Below, piece after piece: positions 1-12,200 of a stretch of DNA of 64,000 nucleotides. Made by a program: the position numbers and the translations under genes. The notes below the pieces were generated by a model. It was not told where the DNA came from. It worked only from the letters and a program-made list of their open reading frames with translations, and did not search any database. The stretch covers positions 1 to 64,000 of the forward strand of contig NW_002475930.1 of NCBI RefSeq assembly GCF_000189635.1, in the 5' to 3' direction. How positions within the stretch are numbered: the first letter of the stretch is position 1; every line of letters starts with the position of its first letter. The stretch comes from Tetrahymena thermophila SB210 (taxonomy: Eukaryota > Ciliophora > Oligohymenophorea > Hymenostomatida > Tetrahymenidae).

Positions 1-385
1 ACCCCAACCCCAACCCCAACCCCAACCCCAACCCCAACCCCAACCCCAACCCCAACCCCAACCCCAACCCCAACCCCAACCCCAACCCCAACCCCAACCC
101 CAACCCCAACCCCAACCCCAACCCCAACCCCAACCCCAACCCCAACCCCAACCCCAACCCCAACCCCAACCCCAACCCCAACCCCAACCCCAACCCCAAC
201 CCCAACCCCAACCCCAACCCCAACCCCAACCCCAACCCCAACCCCAACCCCAACCCCAACCCCAACCCCAACCCCAACCCCAACCCCAACCCCAACCCCA
301 ACCCCAACCCCAACCCCAACCCCAACCCCAACCCCAACCCCAACCCCAACCCCAACCCCAACCCCAACCCCAACCCCAACCCCAA
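1..385. repeat. Telomere, C4A2 repeats
   Basis: An uninterrupted run of the six-base unit CCCCAA, about 64 copies, starts at the first base and stops abruptly where AT-rich DNA begins. This is the C-rich strand of the Tetrahymena-type telomere (G4T2 on the other strand), so the window starts at a real chromosome end and reads inward. No variant repeats are visible, which fits de novo telomere addition by telomerase on a macronuclear chromosome. Confidence 0.99.
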
Positions 386-529
386 TTTATAATTTTATTC
401 TGTTAAATAATCAAAAAGATATTTTTTTCTTGGATTATGACAGTAGTTATGTGTTGTGATAAAAAAAAATATAAAAGCTAATTAATTAAGGGTTTTTTTA
501 TAACTAAATAAATAATTAGTTCAATAATA

Positions 530-850
530 TCATAAAAAAATTAAATCTAAACTATTTATTAGATATTAAGTTTTATTAAACTTTTCTACTTTAAAATTAT
601 CATAGTATTTCATATTTTGGTTAAATATACTTTATTATTTAATACAACTCTATAAATCTGGGAATTCTGCTATTAAAGGTTCCAAGAATTTTTTCAATTT
701 TACATTCTTAGATATTTTAAATTCATTTTTGCATCTATTAATAGTCCTTTTAAGCATTCTTGTAATGGTTTAAATAAACTTATTTCTTGATTTTACAAAG
801 TTTGGAACCTCTATTAATGAAATTAATTTTTTATTTTATTATTTTTTTTG
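530..850 (-). CDS. Possible C-terminal exon of an unrecognised protein, 5' end not found
   Basis: On the minus strand about 105 codons are open in the ciliate code, ending at TGA (530-532). The product is basic and has a protein-like composition: a Lys/Arg-rich stretch with RMLKRTINRCKNEF, then ISKNVKLKKFLEPLIAEFPDL, then an Asn/Lys-rich tail. No start codon or clear splice acceptor is visible, so the upper limit is approximate. It points toward the telomere and away from the LRR array. It could be the last exon of a subtelomeric gene or a relic of one. I do not recognise the family. Confidence 0.35.
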
Positions 851-1654
851 ATATTTATTAAATTAAATTTTATTTTTTAAATTTTCTTAATTTATTAATT
901 GATGATAGATGCTACAATAACTTTTTTGTTATTTTTCTTACTAAAATATAAAATATAAATTCATATAATTTATTTGTTCTTTTCATCTACTATAATTAAT
1001 TAAATTTCTAAATAATATTTAAAAAAAATAAATAAATGATATAATAAATTACACATTACGACGAATTAGAAATAGTAATTATTTATTTTTTTATGAGCTT
1101 ACTTTAAGTTTATTTTTACTATTATAAAAAGTTTTTAAACTCTTCACTTTAATCTCATTAGGTCCTCCATATTAATCTGAAGTATATTTAATATATAAAT
1201 ATTATTATTTTTTTTTGATTTTTATGTATTTAACTATCATTTTATTTAAAATATTATTAAATTATCACCAATATTCAATCACTTTATTTTACAAATGTTT
1301 TTTAGTTATTTTAAATTTTTTATTTTTTAATTTAATTACCCATTTTTTATTATTTGATATTTTTATTCCTTTTTTCTTTCTAAAAATTTTTATTGATAAT
1401 AAAACAGTTTATTTGTTTTGAATTATGATATTTTTATTTTTAAAATTGAATTTAAAATAATAAAACTCTTTTATTAGCTTTTTATTTGATTTATTTTTCT
1501 ATTTCTTTTTTATTGTACTTTTTCTTTTTTTTCTATTCAATCTTTCTTAATTTAACTCATTTTTATTATTTATTAATTCATATCTTATTATTTCATAATT
1601 TTTCTTCAGATTTTCCTTCTAAATAAAAAATTTTTTCCTTCAATATTTAAAAAG
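851..1654. other. AT-rich subtelomeric DNA with intron-like sequence near its end
   Basis: No gene is supported here. From about 1400 the sequence resembles the start of an LRR-array intron (cagtttatttg followed by a T-rich run). Just before it lies sequence resembling the late part of the same intron, but with no 90-nt exon between the two. This looks like an array unit that lost its exon. Everything before about 1300 is featureless A/T-rich sequence. Confidence 0.5.
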
Positions 1655-4600
1655 TGAAAATTTAATTGGTTCAATCGGTGCATAAGCCTTAGGTGCTGCT
1701 TTAGCAAATTGCAATAATCTCTCAAATTTGACACTTGATCTTTCGTAAAAATAGTTTATTTGTTTTGGATTATGATATGTTTACTTATAAAAATGAATTT
1801 AAAACTATAAACTCTTTTAATTTATTTATTAGCTTTTTTTTTGATTGATTGATTTTTTTCTTTTTAATTTTACTTTTTTTCTTCTTCTACTCTTCAAAAA
1901 GCCCATTTTTTCATTTTTACCATTTACTTTTATTATTCATTTCTTATTTTTTAATATTTTTTCTTCATTTTTAAATAACTAATTATATATTTTTCTTAAA
2001 TATTTAAAAAGATCCAATGAAATTGGTGCAACGGGTGCATCAGCATTAGGTTCTGCTTTAGCAAAATGCACTATTCTCTCAAATTTGACTCTTAATCTTT
2101 TGTATAAACAGTTTATTTGTTTATAAAGTTGAATTTTAAATCATTATAGCTTTTTTAATTTATTAAAAGCTTTTTTTTTATTTGTTTTAGTCTTTCTTTT
2201 TTATTAAAATTTTTTTTTTCTTCTATATTTTTTAATTTAACTAATTTTTTTATTTTCAACCAAAATTTGCTTTTATTATACATTTCTTATTATTTCATGT
2301 TTTTTCCTTCTAAATAACAGATTAATTACATATTTTTTCTTCAATATTTAAAAAGTAAAAATTAAATTGGTGCAATAGGTGCATAATGCTTAGGTTCTGC
2401 TTTAGCAAATTGCACTAATCTCTCAAATTTGACACTTGATCTTTGGTAATGCAGTTTATTTGTTTCGGGTTGTGATATTTCTGTTTATAAAGTTGAATTT
2501 AAAACAAATTAGCTTGCTTTTTTAATTTATTGATTAAATTTTTATTTGATTTACTTTTTTTTTTTTATTGTGCTTGTATTTTTTTATCTTCTATTTTTCT
2601 TAATTTAAATAATTTTTTTATTTTCAACATTTGCTTTTATTATTTATATATTAACTCATTTCATATTTTTTTCATATCATTTCTTTATTTTAATAATAAA
2701 CTAATTATATATTTTTCTTTAATATATAAAAAGTTGCAATAAAATAGGTACACTCGGTGCATCAGCCTTATTTTCTGCTTTAGCTAATTGCACTAATCTC
2801 TCAAATTTAAAACTTGATCTTTAGTAAAAACAGTTTATTTTTTTTGGGCTATGATATTTTTACTTATAAAAATGAATTTAAAAGAATATAAATCTTTTAA
2901 TTTTCTATTAGTTTTTTATTTGATTTACTTTTCTTTTTCTTTTTTATTGTATTTGTGTATTTTTTTTAATCTTTCTTAATTTAACTATTGATTTATTTTT
3001 AACATTTGCTTTTATTATTTAATTCTTATTATTTCATATCTTTTCTTAATTTTTTCTTTAATATTTAAAAAGTAAAAATTAAATTGGTGATTAAGCTCTA
3101 TCAGGCTTAGGTTCTGCTTTAGCAAATTACATTAATCTTTCAAATTTAACACTTAATCTCGAGTAAATAAAGTTTATTTTTTTGGGTTGTGATATTTTTA
3201 TTTATAAAATTGAATTTAAAACATTAAAACTCTTTAATTTGTTTATTAGCTTTTTATTTGATTTACTTTTCTTTTTCTTTTTTATTGCTCTTGCATTTTT
3301 TTGTTTTATTTTTCTTTATTTAACCCACTTTTTATTTTCAACATTTGCTACTTTTTTTTTCCTTTTACTTAACTACTGTAGGTAATTGTGTTTAAAGATG
3401 GTTTTGAATAAGGAGGGAAAATTTTTAAAATAATAATTTTCAAAGAGTAAAATTTACAAATAAGTTATTTTTGGATCCTCCTTATAAATGAGTACCTACG
3501 GTAATTAATTATATATTTTTTATTAAATATTTAAAAAGATCCAATGAAATTGGTGCAATTGGCGCATCATTCTTAGGCTCTGCTTTAGCAAATTGCACTT
3601 ATCTCTCAAATTTGACACTTAATCTTTAGTAAAAACAGTTTATTTCTTTTGGATTGTGATATTTTTATTCATTTAGTATCTTTTTCTTTTTTATGATAGC
3701 TGCCTTTTTTTTTATCTTGTTGTCTTCTATATTTAACTAATTTTTTTTACTTTCAACATTTTCTTTTATTATTTATTAATTCATTCCATATTATTTCTTT
3801 ATTTTTTTTTTTCTAATAAACATTAATTAATATTTCTTTAATATTTAAAAAGTTGTAATAAAATTGGTGCAATGGGCGCAACAGATTTAGGTTCTTCTTT
3901 AGCAAATTGCATTAAACTCTCAAATTTGGCACTTGGTCTACGGTAGAAATAGTTTATTTGTTTTTGGTTTTGATATTTTTATTTAAAATTTAATTTAAAA
4001 CAATATAGCTTTTTTAATTTATTTATTAGCTTTTTATTTGATTTACTTTTCTTTTTCTTTTTTATTGTGCTTATGTTTTTTTTTTCCTTCTAACATTCTT
4101 AATTTAACAAATTTATTATTTTCAATATTTACTTTTATTACTTACTTATTTATTTATTAATTAATTTTTAATTATTTCATATTTATTTTTTCCTTCTAAA
4201 TAACAAATTAATTATATATTTTTTCTTCAATATTTAAAAAGCGAAAATTAAATAGGTGCAATAGGTGAATCAGGCTTAGTTTCTGCTTTAGTAAATTGCA
4301 CTAATCTCTAAAACTTGAAACTTGATTTTAGGTAAAACTAGCTTATTTGTCTTGGATTGTGATATTTTTATTTATAAAAATGAATTTAAAACAATAAAAC
4401 TCTTTAATTTGTTAATTAGATTTTTATTTGATTTACTTTTTTTTTTCTTTTGTACTTGTGCTTTTTTTTTATATTTCTTAATTTAACTCATTTGTTTATT
4501 TTCAATATTTTCTTTTATTATTAATTTCTTATTATTTCATATTTTTTATTCGTTTTTTCTTCTAAATAACAAATTAATTATTTATTTTTTCTTCAATATT

Positions 4601-5329
4601 TAAAAAGTGAAAATTAAATTGATGATTAAGGTTTATCATGCTTTGGTTCTGATTTAGCAAATTGCACTAATCTCTAATATTTGACACTTGATCTTCGGTA
4701 AAAGCAATTTATTTGTTTTGGATTGTGATTTTAAATATAGAAATGAATTTAAAACGATGCAACTCTTTTAATTTGTCTATTAGTTTTTTATTTGATTTAC
4801 TTTTGTTTTTCTTTTTTATTAATGTGTGTTTTTTTTTTATTTTAAACATTTTCTATTATTATTTATTAATCCATTTCTTATTATTTAATATTTTTTCTTG
4901 AATGTTTAAATAGTTTCAATGAAATTGGTTCAATTGGTGCATCAGGATTAGGTTCTGCTTTAACAAATTGCATTAATCTCTCAAACGTGACACTTAATCT
5001 ATTGTAAAAGCAGTTTATTTGTTTTGGATCGCGATATTTATTTTTACTAAAAAAAATAATTTAAAATAAATCTTTTTATTTGATTTAATTTTCTTTTTTG
5101 TTTTACTTTTTTTTTCTTTTAAATTTTTTAATTTTACTTAGGTTTTTATCTTGAATATTTGCTTTTAATAATTATTAATTCATATTTTTCCTTCTAAATA
5201 ACAAATTAATAATATATATTTTTTTTTAAATTTAAAAAGTTTCAATAAAATTGGTTCGATAGGTGCATCAAGCTTATGTTCTGGTTTAGCAAATTGCGCT
5301 AATCTATCAAATTTGACACTTAGTCTTGA
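1655..5329 (+). CDS. Leucine-rich-repeat protein fragment, 11 LRR exons (both ends missing)
   Basis: Eleven exons, each exactly 90 nt, at 1655-1744, 2012-2101, 2356-2445, 2734-2823, 3073-3162, 3539-3628, 3853-3942, 4242-4331, 4608-4697, 4914-5003 and 5240-5329. Each follows an intron ending in AG (aaaag in ten, ttaaatag before exon 10) and precedes a GTA donor. All start with one base finishing a codon, hold 29 codons, and end with two bases of the next codon, so splicing keeps frame. None contains TGA; TAA appears as Gln in several. Each encodes one LRR, roughly N-x-I-G-A-I-G-A-S-x-L-G-S-A-L-A-N-C followed by TNLSNLTLDL, the LRR type greatly expanded in Tetrahymena. LRRs normally act as protein-binding solenoids. 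No start codon, N-terminal domain or stop was found, and both ends of the array decay. It may be a live partial gene with unrecognised end exons, or a decaying subtelomeric copy. Confidence 0.6.
3374..3503. mobile_element. Small TA-flanked inverted-repeat element (MITE-like) in an LRR intron
   Basis: This 130-bp block is absent from the other ten array units, whose introns run directly through this point. Its ends are inverted repeats: TACTGTAGGTA on the left and TACCTACGGTA on the right, one mismatch, with TA at each outer edge. A second inner pair, AAGGAGG (3410-3416) and CCTCCTT (3477-3483), lies further in. It has no coding capacity. TA borders suit a Tc1/mariner-like non-autonomous element or a ciliate eliminated-sequence relative that was retained; the sequence does not decide between them. 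Confidence 0.65.
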
Positions 5330-5490
5330 GTAAAAACAGTTTATTTGTTTTGAATTATAATATTTTTATTTATAAAATTATATAACACACTTTTAATTTG
5401 CTTATTAGCTTTTTATTAATTAAATTTTCTTTTACTTTATTATTTTGCTTATTTTTTTTTATTTATTAATTTTAAATATTGTTTTTAATA

Positions 5491-6217
5491 AAAAATTTTA
5501 TTCTATTTTATTTTTTTAGTATTTTATTTTAATTTAATATAATATAAAAGCCAATAATAAATCAATAAATCACAATAATTGTAAATAAAAAGCAAGTGCC
5601 TTAAATAAAAAAGATTGGTTGTCTTTTAAATAAATTTTTTGAAAAATGAAGAATAAATATGAAATATCTGAATAAAGAAAATAATGTGTCTTAATATATA
5701 AAATTTTGAATTAAAAAATTTAACCTAAAATATAAATAGATTTATTATTTTTTTTATTTTTTAATTTCTTTTTAATAAAATTAAAATTAAAAAGTAAAAA
5801 AATAAACAATTAAAATAATATTAAATTATTAATTAATTTATTTTTTACAAGAAGCTTCTTAGCTATAGAAAAAATATGCCGCCTCAAATAGCAATAAGCT
5901 ATTATTTATTAAATAAATAAATAAAAAAATAAATTCATCTTATTTTTTTTGAGTTAGATAGATTACGAAATAAAACAATAAAAAAATTACTGAATTCTGA
6001 ATGTAAAAACAGTTTTGTAAATCAAATATTTGGTCATTGCCTTAAAAATTAAAAAATTATTTTCTAAAACATTTTTTTTAAAGAATTAACTAAAATATTT
6101 AAAACTTCATACATATATTTTAATAATTAACATAAAACTAATTAATTATAAAGTAAATAAAAATGAATATTTAATAAATCCATAGTATTTATTATTTATT
6201 GGGCTTGATCTTTGCTT
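5491..6217. other. AT-rich intergenic DNA
   Basis: The tail of the LRR array meets the 3' flank of the large minus-strand gene here. I see only A/T-rich sequence with a short hairpin-like GAAGCTTCTTAGC stretch near 5850. No open frame or RNA gene was recognised. Confidence 0.6.
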
Positions 6218-9200
6218 TCAATCATTGTTACTAGACTAAGAGTCTTCAAAATTAACTAATTCATTATTATTTTATTCACTTTTTTTTTTTGGTGTTTACT
6301 CAAAATTAATTAACTCAATTTACTAAATATCAGGAGACATATTATTTAGTGATCTTTTAGAATTAAGCTGAATGCTCTCTCCAATTGAGAGCTTAGATAG
6401 AACATTTGGTATTGGAATAAAAATATTTTTGGGGTTAAGCTCTGGTTAATTTACTTATGATTCTTTTTACAAATCTAATGTCATATTTTAATATTAAAAT
6501 TTGGATGGAATAGTGTTATCTACTAACTCGCTAGGTGAAATTAAGTCATTGAATTTATTTTAATAATGAGAAATTTGTAAATCAAATTGATTTATTTGCT
6601 AAAATTAATTGACATTTTTAATTTATTCTGGCTGTTCTTCAAACGATTCTTCTGATGAAGAAGAAGTATATTTTATTTAATTTTTTACTTTTTTGGTTTT
6701 TATTTTTTCTTATTAGCTACAAAAATTAGATTGGCTTCCTACAGCTTGGTTAAAATTGAGGGAATTTTCAAGAGATTAAATATTTTTAAAATTGCTATTC
6801 GAAAATGCTATTCTAGAATTTATTAAATCAATATTACTAAATTAATTTGCTCTCTCTTTATCAACTGTTTAATCAATTCTTTATAGTTAGATCATAAAAT
6901 CATCAGTAGATTTAATACTTTTATTATTTTATACATTCTGTGTTTCTGCTTGCTTTTTTGTATGGTGAGAAATCAATAATTCTGAAGGTGTTCCTGGTTA
7001 AGTAGTTTGTCTAGACTGAGAATTCATAAATCTACTCAAAAACCCTCTTTATGTCAATGTTTTATTCTTTTTAGTCGCACTTTAAGAATTCTATATAGAA
7101 TTAAATGATGGATTATTGTCTTATTATGACTAGAGAAGATTTTTTGAAGAATGTTTGACTTTTTGGTTTTCATCGCCTATATAAGATGTGTTATCTATGC
7201 TTGATTTCTTAAAATTTTTTGCTTGATTATATTAATTTTATTCTACTTGATCTTATTTTTTATAATCGGGTTGTTTAAAATCAATTTAATCTGGTTGGTT
7301 GATTAAACAGTCGCTTTAAACGATGCTTTAGCTTCTTGCTATTTTAAAGGCATCAAATTAACTATCTTCTTCTTTAATGTCACTTAAAGAATTAACATTT
7401 CTAATGCTTTTACGGGAAGTTAGAGAATTCTTCTTCATAAATTTTGCTGCACCGTTAAATTAGAATAATTCAGAAATACTACTAGATTTTTTATAAGGAC
7501 TAGAAATTGATTTTGATGAATGGTTTTATTTGCTAAAGTCTAAAGTTTAATCTTAAAAATTGAATTATAAATTATTTTGTAAGGTTGATTTTTTAATTTA
7601 TTTTTGTCCTTTTTCCAGAATATTTTAAAGATTATTCCTAAAACTTATTTTCTCAACAAATTCTATGACTTTTTTCCAATTTTTATTTACTCTTAACAAG
7701 TTTATAGGTTTTTTGATGACCATGTACTTGAATAAAAAAGGAATTCTTGCCTTAAGGAAAAGTTTAAGCTTCAAAACTTACATGCTAAACTTAGCTTCTA
7801 TCTTCAAAAATAAAGCAATGAATATATTTATTAAAAGGAAAGAGTTGTGAATAATTATTGTTAACACTATGACTAAATTTTTTGATATTTCTGAGGGAGG
7901 GTGTTCAATGAAAGCGTTAAATAGAGCAATAACTACTAAGACATTGATTTAAAGAAAATCTAGTTTATTTAATTTTATTAGTATGTATGGCTTTACCCTG
8001 CTAGTAATGTACTAATAAACAAATAAGACTAAGCAAATTATGATCAGTTTAGCAACCTTAGCCTCTGCTAAAAAAGTACCAATTAACACTATGCCTATTT
8101 TAAAATATGATTTCACAAATTCCCAAAAGTAATATTTTTATTTATATTCCTAATAAAGAAATCCGAAGCTGAATCTAACTTAAAGAGAATCTAGTCTATT
8201 GCTTTACTTTTTAAGTAAATAAAGTATAACTAAAGGAATAACAAATATCCATAAAAGTAAACCAGGGATAACCATTGTGCCTACATATAAGACATGCTTG
8301 TTTGTATAGCATTAAAATGTTAGGTCTGTAGCAATATACATTTTATTATCTATTTCCTTACATGAGATTGTCGAAAGAAGTATTTAAACTTAACTAGGCT
8401 ACATGAAAATTAGTAAAAAGAATAGTCCATTATAAAGATGATAGACCATCATCTTTTTACTGCTATTCATAGTAACATTTATGCAGGCAAAATGCTGTAA
8501 AGTTTTATTATCTTTGTACTTAATCAAGCATTTTTATATGCAAAATAAAATGCTATAGACAATAACTATTATAAGCATAAAAATGAATGGAAGGATATAG
8601 CTCCATAAAACTCTTAAGAAAACTACAGACACAGTATCCTCATCAATTTTACTAAATTAACAATCGAAAATATTCAAAAAGTGCTAAAGAGGAAGCGAGA
8701 GTATATCAGGAAAGTATGATAAAATAGGAGGTAAAGTTAAGTAGTAACTATTTGTAATCAATGATATTTAAATGTAATTAAGAATTATTTTAAAATAAAA
8801 TGAAGAAATATCTTGCATTGAGCTCCTATTAGATACTAGGATTCTACTCATCCTAAAATAGTAAGAATAAGAGTACTGCTTACTCATTTTAATAGACATG
8901 TTAATTGAAAACACAACATAAGCTAATATGAAAATAAATATTCCTATTATAGGAAGAACGAAAGTCTTATTTTGCACATCATTGCACTTGATACAGTCAT
9001 ATTTGCCTGACTTCATATATTTTGTATCCCATACTTTTTCATAAATATCACAACTTTCACACAGAGGACCAACTTTTCCTTCATCGCAATAGAGTCTATT
9101 ACCTTCTAGAGATCCTTTTTAAATTAAATATGTTTAATATTATTTTTTGCATTCAATTTCGATAAATATAAATTGAAATATTAATTAATTTAAAATTCCC

Positions 9201-12200
9201 CTAATAAAGGAAAATATAATTAATTATTATATTTCTTTAGGAAAAAAAAAATTTTAAAATTTCAAATATTAATTTATATTTTTTTTTTAGACTGAGTTAG
9301 CCTAAAAATAAAAAAAGATAGTGATTTCTCTTATTTTAAATTACCTTTGCAGTTAGATGGTTTATTTACACAATAATAAATATTATCAGTATTTTCGTTG
9401 CTTCTCCAGTAACCCTCTTTTAAGAGGATTATATCTTTTTCACAGTGATAAGCCGAAGGTGGGCATATTGTACACTCCACTGAGGATTGATTTTATGTAG
9501 TGACTAAAGAATAAAATCCGTTAGGACAAGGTATACATTATATAATATTATCAATAGAGACCTACCTTTCTCCTGTTTAACATTTTCTAAAATTGAAATA
9601 AATAGTATAGTTGTTTGATGTTTAATTTTGTCCATATTATATTTAAGTAAAACTACTTATTAGTTCTATCTTTTGATTTTTAATTGGATTTCCTACAACT
9701 TAAAGGTTAGGTAATCTAAATAATTTAGTGTCTTCGTTATAATCTACATAAGATATACTTTGCTAATTAGATAGTTTAATAAGATCCTAATAATCAGCTA
9801 TGGCTGAAATCTTAATTTTTGCTATTTCCTTTTGAATTTCATCAGGGTAATTGTTCAATTTTTGTTTGTTAATAATTATCTAGTTATTTTCCTCATCTAT
9901 AATTTCAAAAAAGAAATTCAAAGTACTGCCACTCCTAAAATTAGATATAGTGGTACTACTTGAATCAATGTCTATATTACATTTTTCGTCACAAATAATA
10001 TTTGTTTTGCAATATAATAGATTACTAGCTATATTTTTACCATAGATTTCTGCGTTATTTGAAAATGAAATGTCTGTATTAATTGGTTTAAAACCATTAT
10101 AATATATACCTCCACCTATTAATGCTTCGTTGTACCTTATTGTGGTATTTTCTGTGAATAAAAAAGTATCTACTAAATGGATAGCACCTCCAAATTCCAT
10201 AGCTTTATTTTTCTCAAATGTACAGTTTTAAAAGCTAGCTTAATAATCAATACTAATCAAATTAATAGCTCCGCCTTTTGCTGCTTGATTATTTGCGAAA
10301 TAACTGTTTGTTATATTAACATTGGAACCCTATATTTTAAAAACTCCACCTTCGGCATTTAAATTTATTATGTTACTAAAAATGTTATTCTCGCCTATTA
10401 ACGAAAAATTGTTAGAATAAATCCAAAATAAGCTATTTCTATATTTAGCATTAGAAATATTCATATTTTTAAAAGTGAGATTATCATTAGTTAGGTAAAC
10501 CTTTTAACCTTTTTAAAAGTAGCTATTAGTATAAAAAAAGAAAGATATATTCTAAAGGTTGTTTCCATAAACAGTATTTAAAATTGAATTTTGCACTCCT
10601 TCAATATCAAAGATAGCCTTTTAATATTATCCCTAAGATGAAATAATATCAAAAGCCTTGAATTTTTCTATTTGCAGATAATTAGTATCTCTTATTGATA
10701 TAAAATTGTATAGCTCATTCCCACACAAGATATTGCTTATTATTGTGTCACTAATAAATAAAGAATCTAATTCAAATAATAATAAAAAAAAATATCAATT
10801 TAAAAATAAAATATTCAAGAAAAAATTACTAATGATTTAGTTAAAAACTAAGAAATAGCGAAACTAGAATTTTTTTAATTAAGTAACTGAAAATTTTTAA
10901 AAGACTACATCAGATATGTTAGATAATATGATAAAGGCTTGATTGCTTATATTCTTATTTAAAATATTTTCTACATTAATAGTAATATTTGAAATTACGA
11001 GTTAATCAATGTTTTAAAAAAAAACACCTGAATTAAAAGTATTGCTTGAGAATTAGGAGTTTTAAATAGCTACCTTTTTTTTATTTTGTATCGTTAGATT
11101 TAAGTTATCAGGAAATTAAAATGAAACTCCAGAGTATTAGATGTTCTATTTTTTAATGCTAAAAAGTGATGTTAATTAGATTTTATTTTGAGAAGACTCA
11201 TCTTAAAACACTTTAAGTTCGTAAGCATCTGATTGTAACTCTTCAATAAGTTGGACCTTATCAATCAGAGTAATTTAAAGTATTATTTTTTAGACTTACT
11301 AATTCAGAGTATTTTTATACATTTAAAGATTTTCAAGGAGTGATATTTAGTCTTTTCTTGTCAAGTTAGATTTAATATTTATATAGCAAAGAGGTAACTA
11401 AATTTAATCAATGTCATTTATCTATGTAGAGTTATTTATTAAAAATTTAAAGTTTATCCTTTAATAATCTTGCACTCCCTTAATTGAAAATTTATCATAT
11501 GTTTAATCAACTCCTAAGTACATCAATTTCAGAAAGATAAAATTTGTTAAGTTAATCTCGTAAATCTTTGATAAAGAAACCAAATCTAAAATTATAATTT
11601 TTTATTGTAAGGTACAAAAAATATATTATTACAAGATCAAAAACTAATTCATTTTGATACCCTTGAAGGTTTTTACAACTGTATAGTAATTGCTTGATGT
11701 TTCTTTCAATATGGTTGGCAATGAAGACAGTAGAGGCTTTTAATTATTTTTGTAAATGTTTGTCTGTAAACTGCAAGACAAAGCAAAGTAGTTTGTGTTC
11801 TAAGAGGATAAAAGAAATTTATTACCAGAATAACAGGGGTAAGGAATCGATTAATATTCAAAGTAAGTTTAAGAGACTTGATCAAATTAATATAGAGCTA
11901 TCCTTTTCAGTGAGTCTTCTGAGACAATTAGATCATTCGTTCCCATCAGATAGAACTATAAAGTATCATTATTAATAATCTTACATTTCATCACTAAAGA
12001 ATATACTCCACTAGCGCTGATATCCAAGCTATAAATTAATAATTTAATATCTGTAACAGCAGCAAACATATCATGCTTAAGCTTTTGAAAATAATAAAAT
12101 ACATTCCCTTCAATTTAATAGGTAATGGTTTTAGTGCTGTAACTTAGATATAAGATTTTTTCATATGCATATATTGCTGCAGTATTATTTGCTTTTGAAA

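Larger units (their letters stand above)
1400..5490 (+). repeat. Tandem array of LRR exon plus intron units, about 310-390 bp each
   Basis: Exon starts are spaced 357, 344, 378, 339, 466, 314, 389, 366, 306 and 326 bp apart. The 466-bp unit shrinks to 336 when its 130-bp insertion is removed. Introns share an ordered set of blocks: a GTAAAAACAG-like donor region, a stretch near tttggattgtgat, a ttaaaac motif, a T-rich middle, an ataacaaattaatta-like block and a final atatttaaaaag. The unit that multiplied was therefore exon plus intron, not the exon alone. A last partial intron fades out near 5490. Confidence 0.85.

Noticed and set aside
670-820. Inverted GGTTCCAA / TTGGAACC pair about 130 bases apart
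   Set aside because: The match is only about 10 bases and both arms lie in the minus-strand coding-like stretch. There is no flanking duplication, so it is probably chance.
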